A stretch of 53,656 nt of DNA, taken from NCBI GenBank assembly GCA_905233465.1, contig CAJOEI010000017.1, positions 1-53,656 of the forward strand, given 5' to 3'. Both the position numbers and the translations under genes were made by a program. The notes under the pieces were generated by a model. That model did not search any database. It worked only from the letters and a program-made list of their open reading frames with translations, and was not told where the DNA came from. The DNA is from an uncultured Bacteroidaceae bacterium (GTDB lineage Bacteria > Bacteroidota > Bacteroidia > Bacteroidales > Bacteroidaceae). Positions 32,375 to 42,084 of this stretch are shown one piece after another (within the stretch, counting starts at the first letter, position 1; every line of letters begins with the position of its first letter).

Positions 32375-32875
32375 CTACAGGCACCATCTGACTATGGCGA
32401 GGATGACAAGTGCGTATGTGCCGGCCAAGACGTCGTCGAGCATAACTCCCCATCCTCCGGGCAGGCGGTCGAGGCGTCGGCAGCCGAGAGGTTTCCACAT
32501 ATCAATGATGCGGAACAGCGCGAAACCAAGCCACGCCAGCCACCATGTGTCAGGCCCTGCTGGAGCGACGAGCAGTGGTATCCACGTCCCGACGAACTCG
32601 TCGATGTTCACGGAGCGCGGGTCGTGGCCCCAATAGCGCTCCATCACACCCGAGGTCCATACGCCCACGAACGTTGTCACCACGATGAGCGCGATTGTGG
32701 CCCACAGCAACACGCAGGGAGCCAGATAGAGGTACATCAACCACCAGATGCCGAGTGCCACCAAAGCACCGGCAGTGCCCGGCGCCACAGGCACAAGGCC
32801 AGAGCCAAAGCCCGTGGAAAGCACCACATGCAGCCAGGGTGCCTCACCAAGAGGATGATTGTTGTTCTGACTCAT
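32375..32875 (-). CDS. pgpA: Phosphatidylglycerophosphatase A
   Basis: 166 residues, integral membrane. STGFGSGLVPVAPGTAGALVAL is the PgpA signature. VNIDEFVGTWIPLL, FALFRIIDMWKPLGCRRLDRLPGG and GVMLDDVLAGTYA complete the conserved Asp/Arg sites. It dephosphorylates PGP to phosphatidylglycerol. It overlaps the upstream lipoprotein gene by 4 bp (ATGA). Confidence 0.93.
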   Translation of the reverse strand: MSQNNNHPLGEAPWLHVVLSTGFGSGLVPVAPGTAGALVALGIWWLMYLYLAPCVLLWATIALIVVTTFVGVWTSGVMERYWGHDPRSVNIDEFVGTWIPLLVAPAGPDTWWLAWLGFALFRIIDMWKPLGCRRLDRLPGGWGVMLDDVLAGTYALVILAIVRWCL

Positions 32876-33261
32876 CGCGGATTATCAAACACAGAAGGCA
32901 TAGTCCTATTTGTTTCCTCGACATCCATAATGGCAATGACGTGCTGCTCAGAATTGCTGCTGCGCTGGAGCACCACCGCAATGTCGTGTCCAACTATAAG
33001 GTCAGCACGGCGGTCGACATCGTCGTCAAGGTCAAGTTCCATCGTGTCGCCGCCAACGGGCAGTAACTCAAGGTTGTGCATCGATGTGCCGTCGCCCACC
33101 CAGCCGATAAGAGTGTCTGTCTTTACTGTCTGAACGGATGATGCTGCCTGTTGTGTGGCTTCGCCGGCATCTCCACCCTTGCTGCCACCGGTGCAACAAA
33201 TGCAGGAGAGCACAGACAGGAATAGAATACCGAAAGAGAAAAATGAGGACTTCAAGCGCAT
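32872..33261 (-). CDS. Small putative lipoprotein, unknown function
   Basis: 129 residues. The signal peptide MRLKSSFFSFGILFLSVLSC has a Cys at 20 (and others at 22-23) suitable for lipidation, followed by a Gly/Ser/Lys-rich linker. The mature part (TLIGWVGDGTSMHNLELLP, DDDVDRRADLIVGHDIAVVLQ) is acidic with no recognised domain. It is translationally coupled to pgpA and divergent from the SbcC-like gene. Confidence 0.7.
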   Translation of the reverse strand: MRLKSSFFSFGILFLSVLSCICCTGGSKGGDAGEATQQAASSVQTVKTDTLIGWVGDGTSMHNLELLPVGGDTMELDLDDDVDRRADLIVGHDIAVVLQRSSNSEQHVIAIMDVEETNRTMPSVFDNPR

Positions 33262-33384
33262 GGGATTGGGGATTAGGGATTATGAATCTGGAATAAGGAA
33301 TAGTGAATAATACATTCACAAGGCACCTTTTCGCCGACAAAACTACTAAAAAAGGTTGAGACACAAAATAAAAAGCTACATTTT

Positions 33385-33416
33385 TTTGGCCTTATAGCAT
33401 TTGTTGATTAATTTTG
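33385..33416 (+). promoter_or_regulatory. Promoter for the SbcC-like/AraC pair
   Basis: TTTG (33385-33388), a 20-nt spacer and TAATTTTG (33409-33416): full consensus. The predicted start of transcription near 33422 is only about 17 nt before ATG 33439, which fixes the N-terminus of the downstream protein. Confidence 0.8.
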
Positions 33417-33438
33417 CGCTCAAATTTGCTCACGTTAT

Positions 33439-36144
33439 ATGCAAGATTCCAACAATTTCAGTCCAGATGCTTCTCTGACGGCTGAAGAAGCAACCCGCCA
33501 ATGGTGGCAACAGCACTTCGGCACCTCCTTGCCAGAAGAGGTGGGTTCGTGGCTCAGGGCCATCACGCGTCAGGAGGTGCAGCGCGCACGCCGTGCCGAG
33601 CACCAGCTTGACGATGCCACCTTGATAAAGGTGCGCGAGGGGCGTCGTCTTTGCCAGACAAAGCTGGACAACATAGAGCAGTCGCTGGATGACATCCGTG
33701 CACAGCAGCAGCGCATACGCCACTTCCTGCGGTTGCGTACGCAGCTCAACAAACAAGAGGCTCTGCTGTATGACGTAGGCAAGCGTCTGGCATCAGTCCA
33801 GACCCAACAGCGTGAGCTGGAACGCTATGAGACATTTGAGGCTGTGAATGGTCTCTTCCAGCGCATCAACACCCTCAACCACAACATAGATGATGAACGC
33901 CATCTTCAGTCACAGCTGGCCATAGAGTTGCGTCAGGCCTCACAAGTTACTGATGAAGCAGAGAAGCTACTGCATATTGAACAACAGAAACTTACTGAGG
34001 CATATGGTGAACTCAGCCAGGCTGCCACAACAATGGCCGAGGCCGAACACCTGACAACATACATCACAACAGCCACAGAGCAGCAGGCTGCCACGACCGA
34101 ACGACGCACAACCCTGCGAAACCGGCTGATACGCCTGCAGACTGAAGCCCAAGAGAACCAGACGGCAACAGAGCAGCTGGCCGAAGAGACAGCACAGATA
34201 CGTCTGCGCCGGCAGATGCTCGATGCACACGCGCAACTCATTCGCAAGGGCGAAGGCGTTCAGGTGATGCTTGACGAGCTCGCCAAGGCCGTGGAGAAAC
34301 GCGATGCCATCAAGGCTGAACTGGCACAGGCCACCGCCAATCAGCAACAACGCGGCGAACAGCTGAGCCGTCTCTTCAATCAGAGTCAGGCGCTGCAGGC
34401 CGACATACAAGCCAAAAACGAAGAGATAAAAGGTCACCGTACCAACATCGCAGGCCAGGACAGCTACACGTTGGGCCGCCGAGCTATGGAGCTTCGCAGC
34501 CGCAGCCAGATGCTCACCACGGGACTGTCGCTATGGAAGAGCATAGCAGCCGGATATGATCAGATGGAAATAAAGCAACAGCTGATTTCCCAGCTGCGGC
34601 TGCGTGCAGACCATCTCAACAGAACTATTGCGGCCTTAGACAGCGAAGTGCGCACCCTGAAACGCCAGTTGGAACAGAAGAGCTACCATTGGACTCTGTC
34701 CAAGAGCCAGAACGTCATTGAACTGCGTGCAGACCTAAGCGAGGGCTACCCATGTAGTGTGTGCGGAGCAACACACCACCCCTGGCATAGCGACAGCATT
34801 GCTGAGCAGAATGCACTCATACGGGCCATGAAAGCTGACTGCGACATACTGCGCACTGAGCTTGAGACCAAGACACGGCAACTCAACGACATGCAGCTGG
34901 AGATGACGACCATACAAGGTAAGCTCAATGTCGAGACGGACAACCTCGAACTGCTGCGCCAGCGACAGGACAAGGACACTGAGGAGTGGCGCACTTTCAG
35001 CCGTCTGGACCGTTCCTTTACCGAATGCTCGCCATCCACCAACCGCGAAGCCCGGACTGCTATGATGCGACAGCTCATTGAGAAAACAAGCGTTGATGCC
35101 GAAGAGGCTGAGAAGACCCTCGACACGTTCAACTACCATCTTAATGCCATCAACAGCATAGCAACAGAGGTGGAGGCACGCCAACGCGAAGCGGCCGACC
35201 TGGGCATACGCCTGAACGAGGTTAACACAGCATGCCAAGTCATTGCCGGCCAGATTGAGCGCCTCAACGCCCAACTGGCAACAGCAACACAGGACTTCAG
35301 CCGGCGCTACGACATATTGGACAAGCTCATCAACCTGCCGGAATGGTATGCCACATGGCAACAGTCGCACGAATCATTGCGGCTGCGCATACAGGACATG
35401 ATGCAACAATGGGAGGAGTTGACACAGCAGATTGAAGCCAACGATGCCCAAGCACGCCTGCTGGCCAGCAAAGGCCAACAGTTGCAGAGCTACATAACCG
35501 AGCTCACCACTGACATCATTGAGACAGACAACAAGTTGGAAACACTACACACAGACATCTCAAAAAGCAACAACAACCTTGAACGCCTGTGCCAAGGCGA
35601 TGACGCGCACGCACAGTTTGCGCTTTGCCGCACCAAGTTGGAAGCACAGCGCCTGCAGCTTAGCCGCCACGAAAAAGAATATTTAGACCGCTTCAGCCAG
35701 AGCCTGACACTGGCGGCACAGCAAAAGAACACTGATGATATAATTCATCAGAACGAAAGCCGCATAGCATCCGAACGCCAGAAACTGGATGTATGGATGC
35801 GAAGCTACAACGCCAACAATCCACCCGTGCAGTTCTCGGAGTTGGAACGCGTGCTGGCCGACGGCAAGGAATGGGGGTCAACGCGTCAGGACATACGCAA
35901 ACTCTCCACCGAACAAGCCATAACACAATCCCGCGTGGACAATCTACGTGCCGAAATCATCGCGCTGCAAGCCGAAGGACTGCGTCCACTGATTGCCGAC
36001 GGCACAGAAGAGATGCAGCGTCTCAACGAGGAACAGGCGGCGCTGGAAGCACAACGCCGCGAGGTGTTGGCACAGATGGCACACCACGAACAGCAGCTGC
36101 GCGCCCACGAACTATCACAGACAATGCCCGACCAGACAAAATGA
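33439..36144 (+). CDS. Headless SbcC/Rad50-like coiled-coil protein with zinc hook
   Basis: 901 residues, almost entirely heptad-rich coiled coil. A central LRADLSEGYPCSVCGATHHP has C439-x-x-C442, matching the SbcC/Rad50 zinc hook. The arms before and after the hook are nearly equal (about 438 and 459 residues), as in an antiparallel Rad50 coil. There is no Walker A at the N-terminus (MQDSNNFSPDASLTAEEATR) and no ABC signature or Walker B at the C-terminus. A consensus promoter just upstream excludes a missing 5' head. No SbcD lies nearby. It may bridge DNA ends or partner another ATPase (inference). It overlaps the AraC-type gene by 4 bp. Confidence 0.75.
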   Translation: MQDSNNFSPDASLTAEEATRQWWQQHFGTSLPEEVGSWLRAITRQEVQRARRAEHQLDDATLIKVREGRRLCQTKLDNIEQSLDDIRAQQQRIRHFLRLRTQLNKQEALLYDVGKRLASVQTQQRELERYETFEAVNGLFQRINTLNHNIDDERHLQSQLAIELRQASQVTDEAEKLLHIEQQKLTEAYGELSQAATTMAEAEHLTTYITTATEQQAATTERRTTLRNRLIRLQTEAQENQTATEQLAEETAQIRLRRQMLDAHAQLIRKGEGVQVMLDELAKAVEKRDAIKAELAQATANQQQRGEQLSRLFNQSQALQADIQAKNEEIKGHRTNIAGQDSYTLGRRAMELRSRSQMLTTGLSLWKSIAAGYDQMEIKQQLISQLRLRADHLNRTIAALDSEVRTLKRQLEQKSYHWTLSKSQNVIELRADLSEGYPCSVCGATHHPWHSDSIAEQNALIRAMKADCDILRTELETKTRQLNDMQLEMTTIQGKLNVETDNLELLRQRQDKDTEEWRTFSRLDRSFTECSPSTNREARTAMMRQLIEKTSVDAEEAEKTLDTFNYHLNAINSIATEVEARQREAADLGIRLNEVNTACQVIAGQIERLNAQLATATQDFSRRYDILDKLINLPEWYATWQQSHESLRLRIQDMMQQWEELTQQIEANDAQARLLASKGQQLQSYITELTTDIIETDNKLETLHTDISKSNNNLERLCQGDDAHAQFALCRTKLEAQRLQLSRHEKEYLDRFSQSLTLAAQQKNTDDIIHQNESRIASERQKLDVWMRSYNANNPPVQFSELERVLADGKEWGSTRQDIRKLSTEQAITQSRVDNLRAEIIALQAEGLRPLIADGTEEMQRLNEEQAALEAQRREVLAQMAHHEQQLRAHELSQTMPDQTK

Positions 36145-36617
36145 CAAAATACACATATACAGAAAAGAAGATACACAACGCCGAGTACCGCACTCATGTG
36201 CGTCCAGAACTACTCGATGAGATATGTGAGCAGATTCTGCGCAAGATGATAGTGGAGAAGAAATACCGCGACACGTCCTACACCGCACGCCAGCTGGCAC
36301 AAGACATCGGTACGAACGTCAGGTATATCAGTGCCGCTGTGAATCTGCGTTTCGGCATGAACTATCCTGAGCTCGTCGGCGGCTACCGTGTACGCGAGGC
36401 GGCTGCACTGCTGGCTGACAGACGCCATGTGGGCAAGACGATGGGGCAGATCGCACAGGAGTGTGGTTTCTCCAGCAGACAGTCATTCTACGCCACCTTT
36501 TACAAGACCTACGGCAAGACGCCAAAAGAGTATCAAGCCTCTTATCTCGTTCGCACAGCCGACAAGGTGAAGGCCGACAAGGAGAAACAAAAGAGAAAGT
36601 TGAAAGTTGACAATTGA
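36141..36617 (+). CDS. AraC-type helix-turn-helix protein
   Basis: 158 residues from ATG 36141, overlapping the previous stop (ATGA). The C-terminal ~100 residues are an AraC/XylS double HTH: ARQLAQDIGTNVRYISAAVN, YRVREAAALLADRRHVGKTM, IAQECGFSSRQSFYATFYKT and YGKTPKEYQ. The N-terminal ~45 residues are not a recognisable sensor domain. It is translationally coupled to the zinc-hook coiled-coil gene. Targets are unknown. The C-terminus is Lys-rich. Confidence 0.85.
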   Translation: MTKYTYTEKKIHNAEYRTHVRPELLDEICEQILRKMIVEKKYRDTSYTARQLAQDIGTNVRYISAAVNLRFGMNYPELVGGYRVREAAALLADRRHVGKTMGQIAQECGFSSRQSFYATFYKTYGKTPKEYQASYLVRTADKVKADKEKQKRKLKVDN

Positions 36618-36634
36618 ATTTTACTTATAAATAA

Positions 36635-38713
36635 ATGAACATCAAATCACTGACATTAGCAATGCTTATCACCACCACGGTCGCCGCATCCGCACAAGCC
36701 GATGACTTCCAATATGCCGGCGAGCGCTTCGCCGACCTGCAGATGCTGCGATATCAGGTTCATGGCTTCGACCAGCTTTCGCTGCGCCAAAAGACACTTG
36801 TATATTATCTCAGCGAGGCCGCCCTGTGCGGACGCGACATCCTGTGGGACCAGAACGGACGCTACAACCTGCGCATCCGCAAGATGCTTGAGACCATCTA
36901 CACAGACTACACCGGCGACCGCACAAGTGCTGACTTCCGCGCATTTGAAGTATATCTGAAGCGCGTCTGGTTCAGCAATGGCATTCACCACCACTATGGC
37001 AGCGAAAAGTTCCAACCTGGATTCTCTGAGCAATTCCTGCGCAATGCCCTCATCAACATCGACGCTACCCACAAGCTGTCCTTCAACACAGACGAGCTCT
37101 TCCCTGTCATCTTCGACCCGACAGTGATGCCCAAACGCACAAACCAAGCCGACGGCCAGGACCTTATCCTCACCAGCGCAGCCAACTACTACGGTCAAGG
37201 CGTGACACAGGCCGAGGCCGAAGCATTCTATCAAGCTCAGAAAGACGCCTATCCCAATCCCGAACAACCCATCATGTTCGGCATGAACTCGCGGCTGGTA
37301 AAGGCCGGCGGCCAACTCACCGAGCGTGTGTGGCGCAGCGGCGGCCTCTATGGAGCCGCCATTGACCGCATCATCTACTGGCTGCAGAAGGCACAGACCG
37401 TGGCCGAAACCGATGCTCAAGCAGCTGTGATAGGGAAACTCATCGAGTTCTATCGCACCGGCGACCTCAATACCTTCGACGACTATACTATTCTCTGGGT
37501 CAACGACACCCAAGGCATGGTGGACTTTGTCAATGGCTTCACCGAGAGCTATGGCGACCCGCTTGGGCTGAAGGCATCGTGGGAAGGCTTTGCCAATTTC
37601 AAGGACTTGGAAGCCACACGCCGCACCGAGAAACTGTCGGCTGAGGCACAGTGGTTTGAGGACAACTCGCCCGTAGATCCACGTTTCAAGAAATCCAACT
37701 GCCGCGGCATCACAGCCAAGGTCATCGTGGCAGCTACGCTGGGCGGCGACCTCTACCCAAGCACGGCCATAGGCATCAACCTGCCAAACAGCAACTGGGT
37801 GCGCGCCCAGCATGGCTCGAAGAGCGTCACCATAGGCAACCTCACCGATGCCTACAACAAGGCAGCCCACGGTAATGGGTTCCTTGAGGAATTCGTCATC
37901 GACGAGCCTACACGCGAGAACATCAATAAATATGGCGACCTCTGTGACGACCTGCACACCGATTTACACGAGTGTCTGGGCCACGGTAGCGGACAGCTGT
38001 TGCCGGGCGTAGACCCCGACTCGCTGAAAGCCTACGGCAGCACCATCGAGGAGGCGCGCGCCGACCTCTTCGGACTGTATTACGTGGCTGACGACAAACT
38101 CCTGCAAATGGGACTCACCCCTGATGCCGAAGCCTACAAGAGTCAGTACTATGAATACATGATGAATGGGCTGATGACACAGTTAGTGCGCATCCAGCCC
38201 GGAGCAACCATCGAAGAAGCACATATGCGCAACCGCGCAATGATAGCGCATTGGGTGCTAGACCACGCTATTATCAGCATCCGACCGCCTATGCCTGAAG
38301 ATGGAACACGCATCATGGGTCAACCGTTACCACCTCCGCCAATCGTGGAACTCGTCAAGGAAAACGGCAAGACATACGTGCGCATCAACGACTATCCACG
38401 TCTGCGTGACCTCTTCGGCCAGCTGCTGGCAGAAGTGCAACGCATAAAGAGCGAGGGTGACTTCAAGGCCGCACGCGACCTTGTGGAAACGTATGGAGTG
38501 AACGTTGACCCGCAGCTACACGCCGAAGTGCTGGAGCGCTACAAGGCACTTGATTTGGCACCATACAAAGGCTTTATCAATCCCGAGTATGTCGTCACCC
38601 GCGACAAGGAAGGCAACATCACAGACATCAGCGTGAAATACGACGAGGCCTACGACCACCAGATGCTGCGCTACAGCCGCGACTACAAGACCTTACCGCT
38701 TGTCAATGATTAG
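36635..38713 (+). CDS. Dipeptidyl-peptidase III-like metallopeptidase (M49)
   Basis: 692 residues with a signal peptide (MNIKSLTLAMLITTTVAASAQA). The zinc motif HECLGH (H445, E446, H450) is followed by GSGQLLPGV and the second-ligand segment STIEEARADLFGLYYVAD. DPP III enzymes remove dipeptides from the N-terminus of short peptides. The exported form fits periplasmic peptide processing in a proteolytic gut or oral Bacteroidales (inference). The 3' end overlaps the next gene by 8 bp. Confidence 0.9.
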   Translation: MNIKSLTLAMLITTTVAASAQADDFQYAGERFADLQMLRYQVHGFDQLSLRQKTLVYYLSEAALCGRDILWDQNGRYNLRIRKMLETIYTDYTGDRTSADFRAFEVYLKRVWFSNGIHHHYGSEKFQPGFSEQFLRNALINIDATHKLSFNTDELFPVIFDPTVMPKRTNQADGQDLILTSAANYYGQGVTQAEAEAFYQAQKDAYPNPEQPIMFGMNSRLVKAGGQLTERVWRSGGLYGAAIDRIIYWLQKAQTVAETDAQAAVIGKLIEFYRTGDLNTFDDYTILWVNDTQGMVDFVNGFTESYGDPLGLKASWEGFANFKDLEATRRTEKLSAEAQWFEDNSPVDPRFKKSNCRGITAKVIVAATLGGDLYPSTAIGINLPNSNWVRAQHGSKSVTIGNLTDAYNKAAHGNGFLEEFVIDEPTRENINKYGDLCDDLHTDLHECLGHGSGQLLPGVDPDSLKAYGSTIEEARADLFGLYYVADDKLLQMGLTPDAEAYKSQYYEYMMNGLMTQLVRIQPGATIEEAHMRNRAMIAHWVLDHAIISIRPPMPEDGTRIMGQPLPPPPIVELVKENGKTYVRINDYPRLRDLFGQLLAEVQRIKSEGDFKAARDLVETYGVNVDPQLHAEVLERYKALDLAPYKGFINPEYVVTRDKEGNITDISVKYDEAYDHQMLRYSRDYKTLPLVND

Positions 38714-39248
38714 CATCGAGGACATACACCGCGACCTTCGTTCTGCCATGAACGGCGTTGCCGCTACAGCCATCCGCAGCAGCGGCATGGGATATCACGT
38801 CACATATGGCGTGGAGCTGCCACGCCTACGGCAAATAGCTGCCGGCTATCCTCGCGACCGCAAGCTGGCGCTGCAACTATGGCAGACCGAAGTGCGTGAA
38901 ATGCGTATCATGGCCACAATGCTCTATCCGCATGAGGAGTTCGACACAGACATGGCCGACGTGTGGATATCCAGTCTCACCACATCTCAAGCAGAACTGG
39001 CTGGGCATCTGGCAATGAATCTGCTGGCCAATATCAGCGGAGCTGCAGAGCTGGCATTCCACCTCATTGCCGATGACCGCACAATGCACCAACTGTGTGG
39101 CTTCATGACCATCACGCGTCTGCTTATGGCAGGAGCACAGCTGCAAGCTGATGCCGAGGCCGAACTACGTGATCAGGCCGAGGCCGCACTCCACGGCACA
39201 TACCTCCCACTGCGACAGGCTGCCAACAACACATTGCTGCGACTATGA
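38706..39248 (+). CDS. DNA alkylation repair (AlkD-like) HEAT-repeat protein
   Basis: 180 residues from ATG 38706. It is all-helical: VELPRLRQIAAGYPRDRKLALQLWQTEVREMRIMATML resembles the AlkD/DNA-alkylation-repair segment where a Trp and an (E/R)xR(x)MA stretch recur. It is shorter than AlkD (about 230), so it may be a related HEAT-like family of unknown activity. It overlaps both flanking genes, suggesting one operon with the peptidase and fur. Confidence 0.65.
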   Translation: MISIEDIHRDLRSAMNGVAATAIRSSGMGYHVTYGVELPRLRQIAAGYPRDRKLALQLWQTEVREMRIMATMLYPHEEFDTDMADVWISSLTTSQAELAGHLAMNLLANISGAAELAFHLIADDRTMHQLCGFMTITRLLMAGAQLQADAEAELRDQAEAALHGTYLPLRQAANNTLLRL

Positions 39249-39724
39249 CCGAGAGAACATCATCCACACATTCACTACAGGCTGTCGTGGCCAAACGCTT
39301 CAAGACCTTCCTTGCAGCCAACGGTTTGCGACAGACACCCGAACGCTATGCCCTGCTGAAGGCCATATACGACATCGACGGCCTCTTCACCATCGAAGAA
39401 CTTAGCGAGCAGATGGATATACGTCGCTTTCCCGTGAGTACGGCTACCATCTACAGCGCCATGCAGCTCTTCGTGCAGGCCAATCTGGTAATACGCCATC
39501 CGTTCTCCACCACAGCCGCCGTTTACGAACGTATATCAGATGACCGCCCAAGGTGCTACCAGATATGCTCCAACTGCCATCACATAACACGTATCAAGAG
39601 CAAGGAGCTGGCAAAGGGCGTGACAACCTTCCGACCACGACGCTTCACACCAACACATCGCGTGGCATACATCTATGGTGTATGCCCCAAATGCGAGAAG
39701 CAGCAAGCAAAGGCAGCAGTATGA
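39245..39724 (+). CDS. Fur-family metal-responsive transcriptional regulator
   Basis: 159 residues. The winged-helix N-terminal domain has FLAANGLRQTPERYALLKAIYDIDGLFTIEELSE and VSTATIYSAMQLFVQANLV. The dimerisation/metal domain has CYQICSNCHHITRIKS and a C-terminal CPKC; the two CxxC pairs bind structural zinc. The subclass (Fur, Zur, PerR) is not decided. It overlaps the previous gene by 4 bp and lies 27 bp before purA, a frequent Bacteroidales neighbour. Confidence 0.92.
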   Translation: MTERTSSTHSLQAVVAKRFKTFLAANGLRQTPERYALLKAIYDIDGLFTIEELSEQMDIRRFPVSTATIYSAMQLFVQANLVIRHPFSTTAAVYERISDDRPRCYQICSNCHHITRIKSKELAKGVTTFRPRRFTPTHRVAYIYGVCPKCEKQQAKAAV

Positions 39725-39751
39725 CAAACGCATAAATACATACTATTATAT

Positions 39752-41032
39752 ATGACACAAGGAAAAGTTGATGCCCTGCTGGGCATCGTATTTGGCGACG
39801 AAGGCAAAGGGAAAGTCGTCGATGTATTCACCCCGCGCTACGATGTCGTGGCACGTTTTGCCGGCGGCCCCAATGCCGGCCACACCATCATATTCGATGG
39901 CAAGAAGTTTGTATTGCGATCCATCCCGTCGGGCATTTTCGACAAGGGCAAGCTTAACATCATCGGCAACGGCTGCGTCATCGCTCCAGACCTGTTCATG
40001 GCCGAAGCCAAGGAGTTGGAAGCTGCAGGCTATGATCTGCGTTCGCGTCTGCATATCAGCAGTCGTGCACATCTCATCCTGCCCACCCACCGTGTGCTCG
40101 ACCGCGCATACGAAGCTGCCAAGGGCAAGAAAGCCGTTGGCACCACAGGCAAGGGCATCGGACCGACATACTCCGACAAAGCCAGCCGTACCGGACTGCG
40201 CGTTGGCGATATCCTGCGTGACTTCCCTAAACGCTATGCTGCACTCAAGGCGCGCCACGAACAGATTCTGCGCGACCTCAACTATACGGACTATGACATC
40301 AGCAGCGAAGAGCAGCTGTGGATGCAGGGCGTGGAATACATGCGTCAGTTCTGCATCACAGACACCGTCACAGAGCTCAACCGTCTGCTGGCACAGGGCA
40401 AGAATGTGCTTGCAGAGGGTGCACAAGGCACAATGCTTGACATCGACCACGGCACATACCCATTTGTGTCCAGCTCCTCCACCACCACGGGCGGCGTATG
40501 CACCGGACTGGGCGTGAGCCCGCGTAGCATCGGCGAGGTCTATGGCATCTTCAAAGCATACTCCACACGCGTCGGTGCCGGGCCGTTCCCCGTTGAGCTG
40601 TTCGACGAGACAAGCCAGCGCATCCGCTCCATAGGTCACGAATATGGTGCCGTCACAGGCCGTGACCGCCGCTGCGGATGGGTGGACCTCGTGGCATTGC
40701 GCTATGCAATAATGATCAACGGCGTGACACAGCTCATCATGATGAAGTCCGATGTCCTTGACGGCTTCGACACAATACGCGCATGTGTGGCCTACGAACG
40801 CGACGGACAACAAACGCCAGACATGCCTTTCGACACCGAGGGATGGCAACCCGTCTATCGCGACCTGCCAGGCTGGCAGGAAGACCTCTCGTCGATGACA
40901 TCCGAAGAGCAGTTCCCCAAGACTTTTGCTGACTACATCAACTTCCTTGAGACAGAACTGCAGACACCAATCACCATCCTCAGTGTGGGTCCAGACCGTG
41001 CTCAGACAATCACACGTCATCCTAATTCATAA
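39752..41032 (+). CDS. purA: Adenylosuccinate synthetase
   Basis: 426 residues. The N-terminal LGIVFGDEGKGKVVDVF holds the GTP loop and catalytic Asp; FAGGPNAGHTIIFDGKKF holds the catalytic His. VGTTGKGIGPTYSDKASRTGLRV, AEGAQGTMLDIDHGTYPFVSSSSTT and TGRDRRCGWVDLVALRYA are all typical. It converts IMP and aspartate to adenylosuccinate. Confidence 0.97.
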   Translation: MTQGKVDALLGIVFGDEGKGKVVDVFTPRYDVVARFAGGPNAGHTIIFDGKKFVLRSIPSGIFDKGKLNIIGNGCVIAPDLFMAEAKELEAAGYDLRSRLHISSRAHLILPTHRVLDRAYEAAKGKKAVGTTGKGIGPTYSDKASRTGLRVGDILRDFPKRYAALKARHEQILRDLNYTDYDISSEEQLWMQGVEYMRQFCITDTVTELNRLLAQGKNVLAEGAQGTMLDIDHGTYPFVSSSSTTTGGVCTGLGVSPRSIGEVYGIFKAYSTRVGAGPFPVELFDETSQRIRSIGHEYGAVTGRDRRCGWVDLVALRYAIMINGVTQLIMMKSDVLDGFDTIRACVAYERDGQQTPDMPFDTEGWQPVYRDLPGWQEDLSSMTSEEQFPKTFADYINFLETELQTPITILSVGPDRAQTITRHPNS

Positions 41033-41055
41033 TTCATTACAACATCTTTCTATAT

Positions 41056-42039
41056 ATGGATAAAGTAGTAAGTGGCATACGCCCCACAGGTAATCTTCAT
41101 CTGGGCAATTACTTTGGAGCAGTGAAGAGCTTTGTGCAGATGCAGACGCAGTACGACTGCATGTTCTTCATCGCCGACTGGCATTCGCTGACCACACACC
41201 CTAAACCTGAAGACATACGACAGAGCGCACGTACCATCTTGGCAGAATACCTGGCTTGCGGCCTTGAGCCAGAGCGTGCACCTATATACATCCAGAGCGA
41301 TGTTCCCGAGACGCTGGAGCTGTATCTCTACCTCAACATGAATATGTACCTTGGCGAGCTCGAACGCGTGACGACCTTCAAGGAGAAAGCGCGCAAGCAA
41401 CCCGACAACGTCAATGCAGGACTGCTCACCTACCCCACACTCATGGCAGCCGACATCCTCCAGCACCGTGCTGCATACGTGCCCGTGGGCAAGGATCAGG
41501 AGCAGAACATGGAAGTGGCACGCAAATGTGCACGACGCTTCAACCACATCTACGGCGTGGAGTTCTTCCCCGAGCCACAGAATTTCTATTTCAGCGAGAA
41601 AGCACTGAAGGTGCCCGGACTCGACGGCAGTGGCAAGATGGGCAAGAGCGAGGGCAACTGCATCTACCTGCGCGACGACGACAAGACCATCACCAAGAAA
41701 GTCATGCGTGCCGTCACCGACAGCGGCCCCACAGAGCCCAACAGCCCCAAGCCAGAGGTCATCGAGAACCTATTCACATTCATGCGCATAGCATCCACCG
41801 ACGAGACCTATCGCTACTTCGACGAGAAGTGGAACGACTGCAGCATCCGCTACGGCGACATGAAGAAACAGATTGCAGCTGACCTGTGTGCCACCGTAGC
41901 ACCTATACGCGAGCGCATACTCGAATACAGTTCAGACAGCGCACGTCTCGACCGCATAGCAGCTCACGGAGCTGAAGTGGCACGCGCCAGCGCTGCCGCC
42001 ACAGTGCAGGAGGTGCGCCACATCATCGGCTTCAAATAA
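41056..42039 (+). CDS. trpS: Tryptophan--tRNA ligase
   Basis: 327 residues, class I. The HIGH-type motif is in GIRPTGNLHLGNYFGAV and the KMSKS-type in GSGKMGKSEGNCIYLRDDD. FIADWHSLTTHP, LTYPTLMAADILQHRAAYVPVGKDQEQNMEVAR complete the family pattern. It is 23 bp after purA, with an AATTCATAATTCATT repeat word in the gap. Confidence 0.96.
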   Translation: MDKVVSGIRPTGNLHLGNYFGAVKSFVQMQTQYDCMFFIADWHSLTTHPKPEDIRQSARTILAEYLACGLEPERAPIYIQSDVPETLELYLYLNMNMYLGELERVTTFKEKARKQPDNVNAGLLTYPTLMAADILQHRAAYVPVGKDQEQNMEVARKCARRFNHIYGVEFFPEPQNFYFSEKALKVPGLDGSGKMGKSEGNCIYLRDDDKTITKKVMRAVTDSGPTEPNSPKPEVIENLFTFMRIASTDETYRYFDEKWNDCSIRYGDMKKQIAADLCATVAPIRERILEYSSDSARLDRIAAHGAEVARASAAATVQEVRHIIGFK

Positions 42040-42084
42040 CCATCACCAACATTTTTGTTTATATAACCCTTAATATTTCTGATT

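Noticed and set aside
36656..37957. 433-residue open frame opposite the DPP III gene
   Set aside because: It is a shadow of codon bias in a strongly supported gene and has no domain, promoter or sensible start.
39746..41020. 424-residue open frame opposite purA
   Set aside because: It mirrors purA almost exactly; the Cys/Val/Ala-rich composition is typical of antisense shadow frames.
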